Below, in pieces: positions 1-8,792 of a stretch of 64,000 bases of DNA (the stretch's first letter is position 1; each line of letters begins with the position of its first letter). The notes below the pieces were generated by a model. That model had not been told where the DNA came from. It worked only from the letters and a program-made list of their open reading frames with translations, and searched no databases. Source of the stretch: Streptomyces cyanogenus (GTDB lineage Bacteria; Actinomycetota; Actinomycetes; Streptomycetales; Streptomycetaceae); NCBI RefSeq assembly GCF_017526105.1, contig NZ_CP071839.1:3836001-3900000 (forward strand), in the 5' to 3' direction. The position numbers were made by a program, and so were the translations under genes.

Positions 1-456
1 TTCGATCACCCCGACGCCGTGAAGCTCAACGACGAGGTCCAGGCCGAATACCACCTGCGCTACGGCGACGGGGGCGACGCCACGACTCTCGACGCCACCG
101 ACTTCAATCCGCCCCGGGGTGTGTACCTCATCGCGTACGACGAGTACGACCGCCCGGTGGCCACCGGTGGCTGGCGCAGCCAGGACCGCAACGAGGAGGG
201 CAACGAGGACGGCGACGCGGAGCTGAAGCGGATGTTCGTCGTCGAGCAGATGCGCGGCCGGGGCCTGGCCCGCCGCATCCTCGCGGCCCTGGAGGAGGAC
301 GCGCGCGCGGCCGGCCGGGTCCGCATGGTCCTGGAGACGGGCACCAAGCAGCCGGAGGCCATAGCCCTGTACACCTCCAGCGGCTACGAGCCGTGCGCCA
401 AGTTCGGCTACTACCGCCACCACGAGGAAAGCCTCTGCTACGCCAAGCGGCTCTGA
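1..456 (+). CDS. GNAT family N-acetyltransferase, 5' end cut by window
   Basis: This is an acetyl-CoA-dependent N-acetyltransferase of the GNAT fold, substrate unknown. The acetyl-CoA loop is visible as QMRGRGLARRIL (R/Q-x-x-G-x-G/A pattern), followed by a C-terminal LETGTKQPEAIALYTSSGY segment typical of the family. A GTG at 19 could start a 145-residue protein, but the six codons before it (FDHPDA) stay open to the window edge and read like the usual N terminus of this Streptomyces family. I therefore treat the gene as 5' truncated. It stands alone, with a 147-nt gap before the next gene. The family assignment is firm and the substrate is not predictable. Confidence 0.85.
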   Translation, partial: FDHPDAVKLNDEVQAEYHLRYGDGGDATTLDATDFNPPRGVYLIAYDEYDRPVATGGWRSQDRNEEGNEDGDAELKRMFVVEQMRGRGLARRILAALEEDARAAGRVRMVLETGTKQPEAIALYTSSGYEPCAKFGYYRHHEESLCYAKRL

Positions 457-603
457 CCCTCCCCCGGCCATCGACAGCGCCGATGGGGGCATCGGTTTCG
501 TTCGCCGGCAGGCCGTGGACCCGGTGTCGTCCGGGCCCGTAGCTTCGTCTCGCGCCGGCCGCACGCGGGGGCCGGCGCGGACGGGGCTCCCCAGGAGGAT
601 GGC

Positions 604-1656
604 ATGGGCACAACAGGCATGCCCGCGCGCACGGAGACGCGCGGCGCGGTCGAACTGACGGCGGCGATGCTGCTGTCCGGCACCATCGGCGTCTTCGTCG
701 TCGAGTCCGGCGCCTCGCCGTTCACCGTGGTCTTCTACCGGTGCGTGTTCGGCGCCCTGTTCCTCGGCCTGTACTGCCTGGTCCGCGGCTTCCTCAAGAA
801 CCACGGCCTCACCCCGCGGAAGCTCGCCCTCGCCGCGCTCGGCGGCGTCTTCATCGTGTTCAACTGGGCGTTTCTCTTCGAGGCCTACGGCAGGACGTCC
901 ATCTCGGTGGCCACCGTGGTCTACCACACCCAGCCGTTCTTCGTGGTGCTGCTCGGCGCCCTGTTCTTCAAGGACCGCGTCACGAAGCAGAAGGGCGCCT
1001 GGCTGCTGGTCGCCTTCCTCGGGCTCGTCCTCGTCGCCGGCGTCTCCGTCTCCGACCTCTCCGGCGACGGCGCCTACCTCGTGGGCCTCGGCTACGCGCT
1101 GCTGGCCGCCCTCTTCTACGGCCTGTCCACGATCATCACCAAGCGCGTGACCGGCGTACGGCCCCATCTCGTCGCCCTGGTGCAGGTCCTGGTGGGCATC
1201 CCGCTGCTGCTCCCCTTCACCCGGCTCGGCCAGAGCACCCACCTCGGCACCGGCTGGGCCTGGCTGGCCGGCCTCGGCTTCCTGCACACCGGCGTCATGT
1301 ACGCCCTGATGTACTCCGCGTACCAGAAGCTCCCCACCCCGAAGATCGCCGTACTGGCCTTCGTCTACCCGGCCGCCGCACTGCTGACCGACTGGGCCGT
1401 CTACGGCCACCACATCACCTGGGCCCAGGCCCTGGGCATCCCCCTGATCGTGGCCGCGTCCCTGGGCACCAACCTGGGCTGGCGCCCGGTGCGCCGCGAA
1501 GGCGGCCGGAAGGGCCGGGGCGGGCCCGAGCGGAGTTCGGATCAGGCCGGCGCGTGCAGCGGTGCGTCCTCCCGCATCAGCCGCTTCGCCTGGTCGATGA
1601 ACAGCCGCAGCTCGCGGGAGAGCCGCCGGCCGCCGCGCCACGCCAGTTGCGTGTAG
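604..1656 (+). CDS. EamA/DMT-family membrane transporter
   Basis: This is a drug/metabolite-transporter superfamily protein with two EamA repeats and about ten hydrophobic helices over residues 12-300, probably a small-metabolite exporter. The ATG at 604 is preceded by an AGGAGG-type ribosome site at 594-599. The end is odd: the last ~38 codons run antisense into the C-terminal part of the convergent LysR gene (overlap 1542-1656) and are Ser/Arg-rich with no family resemblance. The functional protein probably ends near residue 310 and the tail is a read-on extension, unless a frameshift lies there. LysR regulators next to EamA exporters often control them, but here the genes converge. Confidence 0.85.
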   Translation: MGTTGMPARTETRGAVELTAAMLLSGTIGVFVVESGASPFTVVFYRCVFGALFLGLYCLVRGFLKNHGLTPRKLALAALGGVFIVFNWAFLFEAYGRTSISVATVVYHTQPFFVVLLGALFFKDRVTKQKGAWLLVAFLGLVLVAGVSVSDLSGDGAYLVGLGYALLAALFYGLSTIITKRVTGVRPHLVALVQVLVGIPLLLPFTRLGQSTHLGTGWAWLAGLGFLHTGVMYALMYSAYQKLPTPKIAVLAFVYPAAALLTDWAVYGHHITWAQALGIPLIVAASLGTNLGWRPVRREGGRKGRGGPERSSDQAGACSGASSRISRFAWSMNSRSSRESRRPPRHASCV

Positions 1657-2447
1657 ACGGAGAACGGGGCGTCCCACGGCAGCGCCGTCATCTCGCCCTT
1701 CTCCAGCTCGGCGGCGACGGTGACCACCGGCAGCAGCGAGATCCCCAGCCCGGAGGCCACGCCCTTCTTGATCGCCTCGATGGTGCCGAACTCCAGGAAG
1801 GGCGCGCCGCCGCGCACGGTCCGCAGCTCCGCCTCGAACAGGTCGCGGTAGGCGCACCCGGCCTCGGCCGCCAGCACGGACACCGCCGCGAGGTCGACCG
1901 GCGACAGTTCCCGGCGCCCTGCCAGCGGATGGCCGGGGGCCGCGACGAGGACCAGGGGTTCCTCGGCCAGCACCACCGTCTCCAGGCCCGGGTGCCGCGT
2001 CTCCTGCTCCAGGAGGAAGCCGATGTCGAAGCCGCCCTGGCGAAGCGCGTGCCGGGTCTCGGCGCACAGGCTCGGCCTGAGGGCGAGCTGCACCTTCGGA
2101 TAGCGGTGGTGGAAGAACTCCAGCAGCGGCGGCATGCGGTAGGAGGTGATGCTCTCCATGGTGCCGATCACCAGCGTCCCCGACGGGCCGTCCCCGCCCG
2201 CCACATCGGCGCGTGCCGCCTCGACGAGCGTCAGGATCTGCTCGGCGTACTCCAGCAGCCTCTCCCCGGCGGGCGTGAGCCGGATCCGCCCGCCGAGCCG
2301 GTCGAAGAGCTCGACGCCGAGCGAGGACTCCAACCCGCGGATCTGGGTCGTCACACTCGACTGCGCGTAGCCGAGTTCCTGCGCGGCGCGCGTGAAGCTC
2401 AGCAGCGACGCGACCTTCTGGAACGTCACCAGGTGACGCAGCTCCAT
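1542..2447 (-). CDS. LysR-family transcriptional regulator
   Basis: This is a LysR-type regulator of about 301 residues, the usual family length. The N-terminal winged helix-turn-helix spans residues ~1-60 (MELRHLVTF, then SFTRAAQELGYAQSSVTTQI). A periplasmic-binding-like effector domain follows from ~90. I place the start at the ATG at 2447, six bases after a run of G that can act as ribosome site; an in-frame TTG two codons upstream (2453) is the alternative. The 3' end overlaps the convergent EamA gene by about 115 bp, so the transcripts are complementary there. The inducer cannot be inferred. Confidence 0.9.
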   Translation of the reverse strand: MELRHLVTFQKVASLLSFTRAAQELGYAQSSVTTQIRGLESSLGVELFDRLGGRIRLTPAGERLLEYAEQILTLVEAARADVAGGDGPSGTLVIGTMESITSYRMPPLLEFFHHRYPKVQLALRPSLCAETRHALRQGGFDIGFLLEQETRHPGLETVVLAEEPLVLVAAPGHPLAGRRELSPVDLAAVSVLAAEAGCAYRDLFEAELRTVRGGAPFLEFGTIEAIKKGVASGLGISLLPVVTVAAELEKGEMTALPWDAPFSVYTQLAWRGGRRLSRELRLFIDQAKRLMREDAPLHAPA

Positions 2448-2528
2448 CGACAACCCCCCGTGCGCGGCCCCGGATACGACGAAGATCCCGACCGGTCATG
2501 ATGACCGACGGGATCTCACGTCGTGCAG

Positions 2529-2602
2529 TGGACCTGAGGGGATTTGAACCCCTGGCCCCCTCGATGCGAACGAGGTGCGCTACCGGACTGCGCCACAGGC
2601 CC
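2529..2602 (-). tRNA. tRNA-Ala (anticodon CGC)
   Basis: A complete 74-nt cloverleaf is read on the minus strand. The acceptor stem is GGGCCTG/CAGGTCC with the G3-U70 wobble that is the alanine identity element, and the discriminator is A. The anticodon stem CCTCG/CGAGG encloses loop TTCGCAT, giving anticodon CGC (reads GCG). The T-arm contains GGTTCAAATCC. CCA is not encoded. Confidence 0.97.
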
Positions 2603-2695
2603 TTGCAACGAGTGAAACTTTAGCATCCCGATCGGGGTGCTTGGAAATCCGCTCCCTGACTGGTCAGGGCGGGGGTTTCCGGGGTGTGACGGGTG

Positions 2696-3877
2696 TCACT
2701 CGTTGGCCGCGCGGGGCCGGTCGCCGTCCTCGTACTGGTCGAAGAGGGGCGTGCGTCCGCGTTCCCGTGCCCGCCGTGCGGAGGCCGCGCGGCGGGTGTC
2801 GCCGTGGCCGCCCGCCGGCCGGTCCCCGGCTGCGGGTGCCGGTTCCCCGGCCTCGCTCTCGTGGGTACCGGCGTCCTGCTCGGGGATCACCGCGCTGGAC
2901 CGCGCCGAACTCCAGGTGCCGGGCGCCCCCAGATCCACGTCGGAGGTGGCGCGCGGGGCGACCGGCGCGGTGACGTACGTCGGCAGGGGCACCGGTACCG
3001 GGTCCCAGCTGTCGCCGTGCCCGGGACGCCGCTGCCGCTCCCGCTGCTGGTCGACCCACTCGGCGTGGTCGGTCTGCTCCACGAGGGCCCGCCGGTCGGC
3101 GGCGAGCGTGGAGAGGCCGGTGTCCGTGCCGGTGTCCGCGCCCGGTTCCGTCTCGTCCGCCCCGGCGTCCGTGTCGAGGGACGCGCGCCGGTGCGGCTGG
3201 CGCTCGCGCAGCCGCTGGGCGGCGGCCTCGGCCTGGCGGCGGTCCATCTGGTAGGTGAAGCGGCGGCGCTCCTGCGCCCGCAGGTAGGCGATGTACGCGC
3301 TCAGCATGACGGCGGGCACGCCGGGCGCCCACAGGAAGGCGAGCCCGCCGACGGCGGCCACGATCGCGCCCAGCGTGAAGGCGAGGAAGAGCACGACAGT
3401 GGTACGCCGACGGCGCGCGAGCACCTTCGAGCGCTGGGCACGGGCCGCGGCTGCCTGCGCCGACGCCGTGGACTTCTGTGCGGGTACGGCCCCCGAGGCG
3501 TGCGCGGGGGCGGGCCTGGGCGCCGGTTCGACGGCCTGGCCGGGCGCCGGGTCCGCGCTGCCGGGTGCCTCGGGCCCGGCGTCCGCGGTGACCTGACGGC
3601 GGGTCGGAGGCACGGCGAAGGCCCGGACGTCCACCGAGTCGGTGACCGCGTCCGGATCGCCGGTGTCCGGCTCCCCCTCCTGGGTGGAGCGCGCCCGCAG
3701 GTCCCTGGCGTACCGGCGCTCCATACCCGCCCGTCCGGACAGCAGCCGGATGGCGGTGCTGAAGCGTTCCGTCGGACGGGCCTCGTTCAGCTCGTCCTGC
3801 CTACGGAGCCACATCGGCACCAAGTAGGCGGCCCAGGCCCCGACAATGACTGCGTAGATGAGGCCGCTGCTGCTCAC
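2696..3877 (-). CDS. sepX: SepX/GlpR-like divisome membrane protein
   Basis: This 393-residue membrane protein is recognised as SepX of Streptomyces (equivalent to GlpR of corynebacteria), an actinobacterial protein of cell-division septa. Residues ~1-26 form one membrane helix ending in PMWLRRQDELNEARPTERFS. A Pro/Ala-rich disordered stretch follows to ~165, then a basic AQRSKVLARRRR patch and a two-helix membrane hairpin (~168-215). The long C-terminal tail is charged and disordered. The nearby moeA-like gene (5823-7145) matters because corynebacterial GlpR is the membrane receptor of the gephyrin-like protein Glp. The assignment rests on architecture, N-terminal motif and locus, not on an alignment. 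Confidence 0.75.
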   Translation of the reverse strand: MSSSGLIYAVIVGAWAAYLVPMWLRRQDELNEARPTERFSTAIRLLSGRAGMERRYARDLRARSTQEGEPDTGDPDAVTDSVDVRAFAVPPTRRQVTADAGPEAPGSADPAPGQAVEPAPRPAPAHASGAVPAQKSTASAQAAAARAQRSKVLARRRRTTVVLFLAFTLGAIVAAVGGLAFLWAPGVPAVMLSAYIAYLRAQERRRFTYQMDRRQAEAAAQRLRERQPHRRASLDTDAGADETEPGADTGTDTGLSTLAADRRALVEQTDHAEWVDQQRERQRRPGHGDSWDPVPVPLPTYVTAPVAPRATSDVDLGAPGTWSSARSSAVIPEQDAGTHESEAGEPAPAAGDRPAGGHGDTRRAASARRARERGRTPLFDQYEDGDRPRAANE

Positions 3878-4054
3878 GCCTCACACGGTAGAGGGGTTTG
3901 CGTGAGGCCATCCGCCAATTGGGCCGGTGTGTCGCACGATCTGGCTGATATTTCCAGCATTTTTTGCGACGGATGCGATCAGAGGACCACTCTGGCCGCG
4001 AATTCAGCGCCCGAAGTCGGTCAACGGCCGATCAATTTCGAACACATTTTCAAT

Positions 4055-4669
4055 TTACTGGCGCTCGGTGCGCTGGGCCCCTTGGGAGCGCGCCCGCTTC
4101 CATCGCGCGAGCAACCCGTCGGGCACCTCTTCCGCGGTGAGCGCGAAGACGAGATGGTCCCGCCAGGCGCCGTCGATGTGCAGATAACGCGGCCGGAGCC
4201 CCTCCTCGCGGAATCCGAGTTTCTCCACCACCCGCCGGCTCGGCCGGTTCTCGGGGCGAATGCACACCTCGACGCGGTGCAGACCGACGGTACGGAAACA
4301 GTGGTCCACCGCGAGCGCGACGGCCGTCGGCATCACCCCGCGCCCGGCCACCGCCTCGTCCACCCAGTAGCCGACGTGCCCGGAACACATCGAGCCCCAG
4401 GTGATCCCGGCGACCGTCAACTGCCCGACCAGCCGCCCCTGGTACTCGATGACGAACGGCAGCATCCGGCCCGCGTTCGCCTCGGCACGCAGGTGCCGGA
4501 CCATCTGGCGGTAGGTCGGCCGGTGCGCGATCGGTCCGCTCGGCGTGGGCGGCGGGATGGTCGCCTCCCAGGGACGCAGCCAGTCGCGGTTGCGCCGGTT
4601 CACCTCGCGCCAGGCCCGCTGGTCGCGCAGCTTTATCGGCCGGAGGACGACATCGCCGTCCGCCAGCAC
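4055..4669 (-). CDS. RimJ/RimL-type GNAT N-acetyltransferase
   Basis: This is a GNAT acetyltransferase of the ribosomal-protein-alanine type (Acetyltransf_3). It contains LRPIKLRDQRAW at the N terminus, the acetyl-CoA loop VAGRGVMPTAVALAV and the C-terminal NRPSRRVVEKLGFREEG. It closes the galU-moeA-moaC-mogA run. The GTG at 4669 has no clear ribosome site. The frame stays open upstream (NSPSWPV) to a CTG at 4693 whose next base completes the mogA stop (CTGA). That would be the same 4-nt coupling used elsewhere in this operon, so the true protein may be eight residues longer. Confidence 0.85.
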   Translation of the reverse strand: MLADGDVVLRPIKLRDQRAWREVNRRNRDWLRPWEATIPPPTPSGPIAHRPTYRQMVRHLRAEANAGRMLPFVIEYQGRLVGQLTVAGITWGSMCSGHVGYWVDEAVAGRGVMPTAVALAVDHCFRTVGLHRVEVCIRPENRPSRRVVEKLGFREEGLRPRYLHIDGAWRDHLVFALTAEEVPDGLLARWKRARSQGAQRTERQ

Positions 4670-4689
4670 GACGGGCCAGGAAGGGCTGT

Positions 4690-5229
4690 TCAGCTCGCAC
4701 CCCCGCTGCTGCCGGGTCTGGGGTGGTCACCGCCACGGATCTGGTCGACCGCGTGGACCAGCAGGGGCTCCAGTACGGCGAGCCCGTCGCGCACCCCGCC
4801 GGTCGACCCGGGCAGATTGACGATCAGCGTCCCTGCCGCCACCCCGGCCAGGCCCCGGGACAGCACCGCGGTCGGCACCTTCTCCCGGCCGTACGCGCGG
4901 ATGGCCTCCGCGATGCCCGGCACCTCGTACTCCATCACCGCGCGGGTCGCCTCGGGTGTGCGGTCGGTGGGCGAAAGGCCGGTGCCGCCGGTGGTGACGA
5001 CGACGTCGTACGCGGCCGCCACGGCCGCCCGCAGCGCCGCTTCCACCGGATCCCCGTCAGGCACCACCTGCGGCCCGTCCACGGCGAACCCGAGGTCCTG
5101 CAGGCCCTTCACGATCAGCGGGCCGCCCTTGTCCTCGTAGACGCCGGCGGCGGCCCGGTTGGAGGCGGTGACGACCAGCGCGGTGTACGGCGCCGGCGGA
5201 GCGCCCCCGATGCCGTCGTCGAATGTCAT
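4690..5229 (-). CDS. mogA: MogA-family molybdopterin adenylyltransferase-like protein
   Basis: This 179-residue MoCF-biosynthesis-fold protein is expected to adenylylate molybdopterin using Mg-ATP in molybdenum-cofactor assembly. Visible signatures are ALVVTASNRAAAGVYEDKGG near the N terminus, the TGGTGLSPTDRTPEAT nucleotide/molybdopterin loop and NLPGSTGGVRDGL near the end. The start is the ATG at 5229, sharing ATGA with the moaC stop. A longer frame upstream is antisense-like Arg/Gly-rich sequence and was dropped. The neighbours moaC and a moeA homologue agree with the pathway. Confidence 0.9.
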   Translation of the reverse strand: MTFDDGIGGAPPAPYTALVVTASNRAAAGVYEDKGGPLIVKGLQDLGFAVDGPQVVPDGDPVEAALRAAVAAAYDVVVTTGGTGLSPTDRTPEATRAVMEYEVPGIAEAIRAYGREKVPTAVLSRGLAGVAAGTLIVNLPGSTGGVRDGLAVLEPLLVHAVDQIRGGDHPRPGSSGGAS

Positions 5230-5738
5230 GCCCGACTCCAGTCGCCCGACTTGCCGCCCGTCTTCTCCTCCACCCGTACGTCCGTGATGACCGCCCCCTT
5301 GTCGACCGCCTTGACCATGTCGATCACGGTGAGCGCGGCGACCGTCACCGCGGTGAGGGCCTCCATCTCGACGCCCGTGCGGTCCGTGGTCTTCACGGTG
5401 GCCCGGATCTCCACGGCGTCGTCCGCGACCGACAGATCCAGTGTCACACCGGACACCGACAACGGGTGGCACAGCGGGATCAGGTCCGGGGTGCGCTTGG
5501 CCCCCATGATCCCGGCGATGCGCGCGGTGGCCAGGGCGTCGCCCTTGGGCACCCCCTCGCCGCGCAGCAGCTCGACCACGCGCGGCGAGACGAGGACCCG
5601 GCCGGCGGCACGGGCGGTGCGCGCGGTCACGTCCTTCCCGGATACGTCGACCATGCGGGCCGCACCCGCGTCGTCGAGGTGCGTCAGTCGGTCCTGCGCA
5701 GGGGGTCCGGGGGTCTCCCCCCGGGAAGGCACTGTCAT
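5226..5738 (-). CDS. moaC: cyclic pyranopterin monophosphate synthase MoaC
   Basis: MoaC completes conversion of 3',8-cyclo-GTP to cyclic pyranopterin monophosphate, the first molybdenum-cofactor intermediate. Motifs are MVDVSGKDVTARTARA, then KRTPDLIPLCHPL and TGVEMEALTAVTVAALTV with VKAVDKGA. The family length is about 160 residues and this start gives 170. I chose the ATG at 5738, ten bases after GGGAG. A GTG at 5801 would add 21 non-conserved residues. The gene is coupled to mogA by ATGA and lies 84 nt after the moeA-like gene. Confidence 0.93.
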   Translation of the reverse strand: MTVPSRGETPGPPAQDRLTHLDDAGAARMVDVSGKDVTARTARAAGRVLVSPRVVELLRGEGVPKGDALATARIAGIMGAKRTPDLIPLCHPLSVSGVTLDLSVADDAVEIRATVKTTDRTGVEMEALTAVTVAALTVIDMVKAVDKGAVITDVRVEEKTGGKSGDWSRA

Positions 5739-5822
5739 GGCTGTGGCGCTCCCGGTCCCGGCCCGGCGCGGTGCGGAGCGCGGGCCTGCTGTGCGCGACA
5801 CGGTACCGCCAACCGGCAGAGG

Positions 5823-7145
5823 TCAGCCGAGCAGGACCACCTCCACCTCGCTGCCGGGCTCGACGGACTCCACGTCCTCCGGTACGACGATCAGCGCGTC
5901 GGCCTGCGCCAGCGCGGCGATCAGGTGGGAACCGGCACCGCCCACGGGGACCACCTCCCCGTCGGCGTACGTCCCGCGCAGGAACTGGCGGCGCCCCTTG
6001 GGCGAGCGCAGCGCCGCGTCCGCCTTCAGGACGGCCCGCGCGCGGGGCCGGTGCAGATCGGTGAGGCCCATCAGGGCGCGGATGGCGGGGCGGACGAACA
6101 GCTCGAAGGAGACGTACGAGGACACCGGGTTGCCGGGCAGGGCCAGCAGCGGGGTGTGGTCGGGACCGATGGTGCCGAAGCCCTGCGGCTTGCCGGGCTG
6201 CATGGCGAGCTTGCGGAACTCGACGCCGCTGCCGGCCTCGTCCGCGTCACCGGCGTACGACAGCGCCTCCTTGACGACGTCGTACGCCCCGACGCTCACC
6301 CCGCCCGTGGTCACCAGCAGGTCAGCGCGGATGAGCTGGTCCTCGATGGTGGAGCGGAGGGTCTCGGCGTCGTCGGCGACGGCGCCCACCCGGTAGGCGA
6401 TGGCGCCCGCGTCCCGCGCGGCGGCGGTCAGGGCGAAGCTGTTGGAGTCGTAGATCTGGCCGGTGGCCAGCTGCTCGCCGGGCTGGACGAGCTCGCTGCC
6501 GGTGGAGAGCACGACCACGCGCGGGCGCGGGCGCACGCGTACCGTGCCGCGGCCGATCGCGGCGAGCAGGGCGATCTGCGGCGGGCCGAGGATCGCCCCG
6601 GCCGCCAGGGCCAGGTCGCCGGCCTTCACGTCGCTGCCCTTGGCCCGCACGTGCGCGCGTGCCTCGGCGGGCCGGTACACGTGCACGTGCCCCTCGGCGC
6701 CCTCGGGGGCCAGGCTGCGCGCCCGCATGCCGCTGACCGGGCCCTCGCCCAGTCCGCCGTCGGTCCACTCCACGGGGACGACGGCCTCGGCACCGGGCGG
6801 CAGCGGGGCGCCGGTCATGATGCGCGCGGCCTGTCCGGGACCCACCCGGACCGGGTCGGCCGCGCCGGCCGCGACGTCCCCGACGACCTCCAGGGCGGCC
6901 GGGAACTCCTCGCCGGCGCCGGCGACGTCCGCGACCCGCACCGCGTACCCGTCCATGGAGCTGTTGTCGAACGGCGGCAGGGACACCGGCACCGTGACGT
7001 CGTCGACCAGGACGCAGCCCTGGGCGTCGAGCAGTTGCAGCTCGATGGGTTCGAGGGGACGGACGGTGGAGAGGATGTCCTCCAGGTGCTCGTCCACCGA
7101 CCACAGGTCGTCCGGGCCGGCGGGGCGGGTCGCGGCGCTGCTCAA
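5823..7145 (-). CDS. moeA: MoeA/gephyrin-like protein (molybdopterin molybdotransferase or Glp)
   Basis: This 440-residue MoeA-family protein has all domains in order: the N-terminal linker (LEDILSTVRPLEP), domain with NSSMDGYAVR, TGAPLPPGAEAVVPVE, the catalytic-fold segment STGSELVQPGEQL / TTGGVSVGAYDVV / PGKPQGFG / LPGNPVSSYVSF, and a C-terminal beta-barrel. The family enzyme inserts molybdate into adenylylated molybdopterin. In corynebacteria the copy next to glpR is Glp, which works in cell division with FtsZ and GlpR. The location between galU and the sepX gene makes this the Glp candidate. The start is TTG at 7145, sharing TTGA with the galU stop. Confidence 0.9.
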   Translation of the reverse strand: MSSAATRPAGPDDLWSVDEHLEDILSTVRPLEPIELQLLDAQGCVLVDDVTVPVSLPPFDNSSMDGYAVRVADVAGAGEEFPAALEVVGDVAAGAADPVRVGPGQAARIMTGAPLPPGAEAVVPVEWTDGGLGEGPVSGMRARSLAPEGAEGHVHVYRPAEARAHVRAKGSDVKAGDLALAAGAILGPPQIALLAAIGRGTVRVRPRPRVVVLSTGSELVQPGEQLATGQIYDSNSFALTAAARDAGAIAYRVGAVADDAETLRSTIEDQLIRADLLVTTGGVSVGAYDVVKEALSYAGDADEAGSGVEFRKLAMQPGKPQGFGTIGPDHTPLLALPGNPVSSYVSFELFVRPAIRALMGLTDLHRPRARAVLKADAALRSPKGRRQFLRGTYADGEVVPVGGAGSHLIAALAQADALIVVPEDVESVEPGSEVEVVLLG

Positions 7146-8053
7146 GACTGCTGCATCTCCTCGGCTACGTAACTGCGAAGCCAGGTCCGGAACTCCGGTC
7201 CCAGGTCTTCACGTTCGCACGCGAGTCTGACAATGGCACGCAGGTAGTCGCCGCGGTCCCCGGTGTCGTAGCGGCGGCCCTTGAAGACGACGCCGTGCAC
7301 CGGGCCGCCGACCTTCTCGTCCTGCGCGAGCTGCTGGAGGGCGTCGGTGAGCTGGATCTCGCCGCCGCGGCCCGGCTCGGTCTTGCGCAGTATGTCGAAG
7401 ATGTGCGGGTCGAGGACGTACCGGCCGATGATCGCGTAGCGCGACGGGGCGTCCGACGGGTCGGGCTTCTCGACCAGTCCGGTGACCTTCACGACGTCGC
7501 CGGCGGCGGTGGCCTCCACGGCCGCGCAGCCGTAGAGGTGGATCTGCTCGGGCGCGACCTCCATGAGGGCGATCACACTGCCGCCGTGCTGCTCCTGGAC
7601 GTCGATCATGCGCCGCAGCAGGGGGTCGCGCGGGTCGATCAGGTCGTCGCCGAGGAGGACGGCGAAGGGCTCCTGGCCGACGTGCGGAGCGGCGCACAGG
7701 ACGGCGTGGCCGAGGCCCCTGGGGTCGCCCTGGCGCACGTAGTGCATGGTGGCCAGGTCGCTGGACTCCTGCACCTTCGCGAGCCGTTCGGCGTCGCCCT
7801 TCTTCTCCAGCGCCGATTCCAGCTCGTAGTTGCGGTCGAAGTGGTCCTCGAGGGGGCGCTTGTTGCGCCCGGTGATCATGAGGACGTCGTCGAGCCCCGC
7901 CGACACGGCCTCCTCGACCACGTACTGGATCGCCGGCTTGTCGACAACCGGCAGCATCTCCTTGGGAGTGGCTTTGGTCGCCGGCAGGAACCGGGTACCG
8001 AGGCCGGCTGCGGGGATGACAGCCTTGCTGATCCTGGGGTGGGACTGAGTCAT
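7142..8053 (-). CDS. galU: UTP-glucose-1-phosphate uridylyltransferase
   Basis: This cytosolic nucleotidyltransferase makes UDP-glucose from UTP and glucose-1-phosphate for cell-wall polymers, trehalose and glycogen-related pathways. The N-terminal nucleotide loop GLGTRFLPATKATPKEMLPV is diagnostic, with VEEAVSAGLDDVLMITGRNK and DALQQLAQDEKVGG further on. The length of 303 residues fits. The start is the ATG at 8053 (MTQSHPRISKAVIPA); a longer frame to 8125 adds unconserved sequence. It is the first gene of the leftward run and diverges from the cyclo-ligase gene. Confidence 0.95.
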   Translation of the reverse strand: MTQSHPRISKAVIPAAGLGTRFLPATKATPKEMLPVVDKPAIQYVVEEAVSAGLDDVLMITGRNKRPLEDHFDRNYELESALEKKGDAERLAKVQESSDLATMHYVRQGDPRGLGHAVLCAAPHVGQEPFAVLLGDDLIDPRDPLLRRMIDVQEQHGGSVIALMEVAPEQIHLYGCAAVEATAAGDVVKVTGLVEKPDPSDAPSRYAIIGRYVLDPHIFDILRKTEPGRGGEIQLTDALQQLAQDEKVGGPVHGVVFKGRRYDTGDRGDYLRAIVRLACEREDLGPEFRTWLRSYVAEEMQQS

Positions 8054-8133
8054 GCCCGCAACCTTATCCGGTGCCTTTGTAGGGATTCTGGGGCTCCGGT
8101 TGCTTGACCCTCGTATGACCTGCATTAAGAAGG

Positions 8134-8769
8134 GTGCGCGAACGACCAGTGGAACACGTCGGACCTACGGGCGAGCCTGACAAGCGGATGTTGCGGCGAG
8201 AGCTCCTCGCGGTGAGGAACAGGTTGACGGCGGATGACGTCCGGGAGGCCGGCCGCGCGCTGGCCGAGCACGCCCTGGAACTGCCCGAGCTGACGCACGG
8301 GCGCACGGTGGCGGCGTACGTCTCCGTGGGGAGCGAGCCCGGCACGCTCCCTCTGCTGGACACGCTGCGCGCCCGGGAGGTGCGCGTCCTGCTCCCCGCG
8401 CTCCTGCCCGACAACGATCTGGACTGGGGCGAGTACGCCGGCCCGGACTCCCTCGCGCGGGTGCAGCACGGCGGGAGGATGGCGCTGTTCGAGCCCTCCG
8501 GCGCACGGCTCGGCCCGGACGCCGTGACGGCCGCGGACGTCGTCCTGCTGCCCGGGCTCGCGGTGGACGCGCGCGGGATGCGCCTGGGGCGCGGCGGAGG
8601 GTCGTACGACCGGGTGCTGGCCCGGCTGGAACGCGCGGGCGCGCGCCCCCGGCTCGTGGTGCTGCTGTACGACACGGAGGTCGTCGCCCGGGTCCCGGCG
8701 GAGGCGCACGACAAGCCGGTGCACGCGGTGGTGACCCCGTCGGGGGTGCGCCGCTTCGGGGGCGGCTGA
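8134..8769 (+). CDS. 5-formyltetrahydrofolate cyclo-ligase
   Basis: This enzyme converts 5-formyl-THF to 5,10-methenyl-THF with ATP, recycling stored folate. The family shows an N-terminal RRELLAVRNRLTADD helix, the loop VDARGMRLGRGGGSYDRVL that binds ATP, and a terminal HAVVTPSGVRR strand; all are present. The start is uncertain: GTG 8134, GTG 8149 and ATG 8188 are all in frame and none has ideal ribosome-site spacing. The conserved part begins at MLRRELL (8188). It diverges from galU and ends 24 nt before a strong terminator. Confidence 0.88.
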   Translation: MRERPVEHVGPTGEPDKRMLRRELLAVRNRLTADDVREAGRALAEHALELPELTHGRTVAAYVSVGSEPGTLPLLDTLRAREVRVLLPALLPDNDLDWGEYAGPDSLARVQHGGRMALFEPSGARLGPDAVTAADVVLLPGLAVDARGMRLGRGGGSYDRVLARLERAGARPRLVVLLYDTEVVARVPAEAHDKPVHAVVTPSGVRRFGGG

Positions 8770-8792
8770 CCCGGATCGGCCGCCGGACGGCA

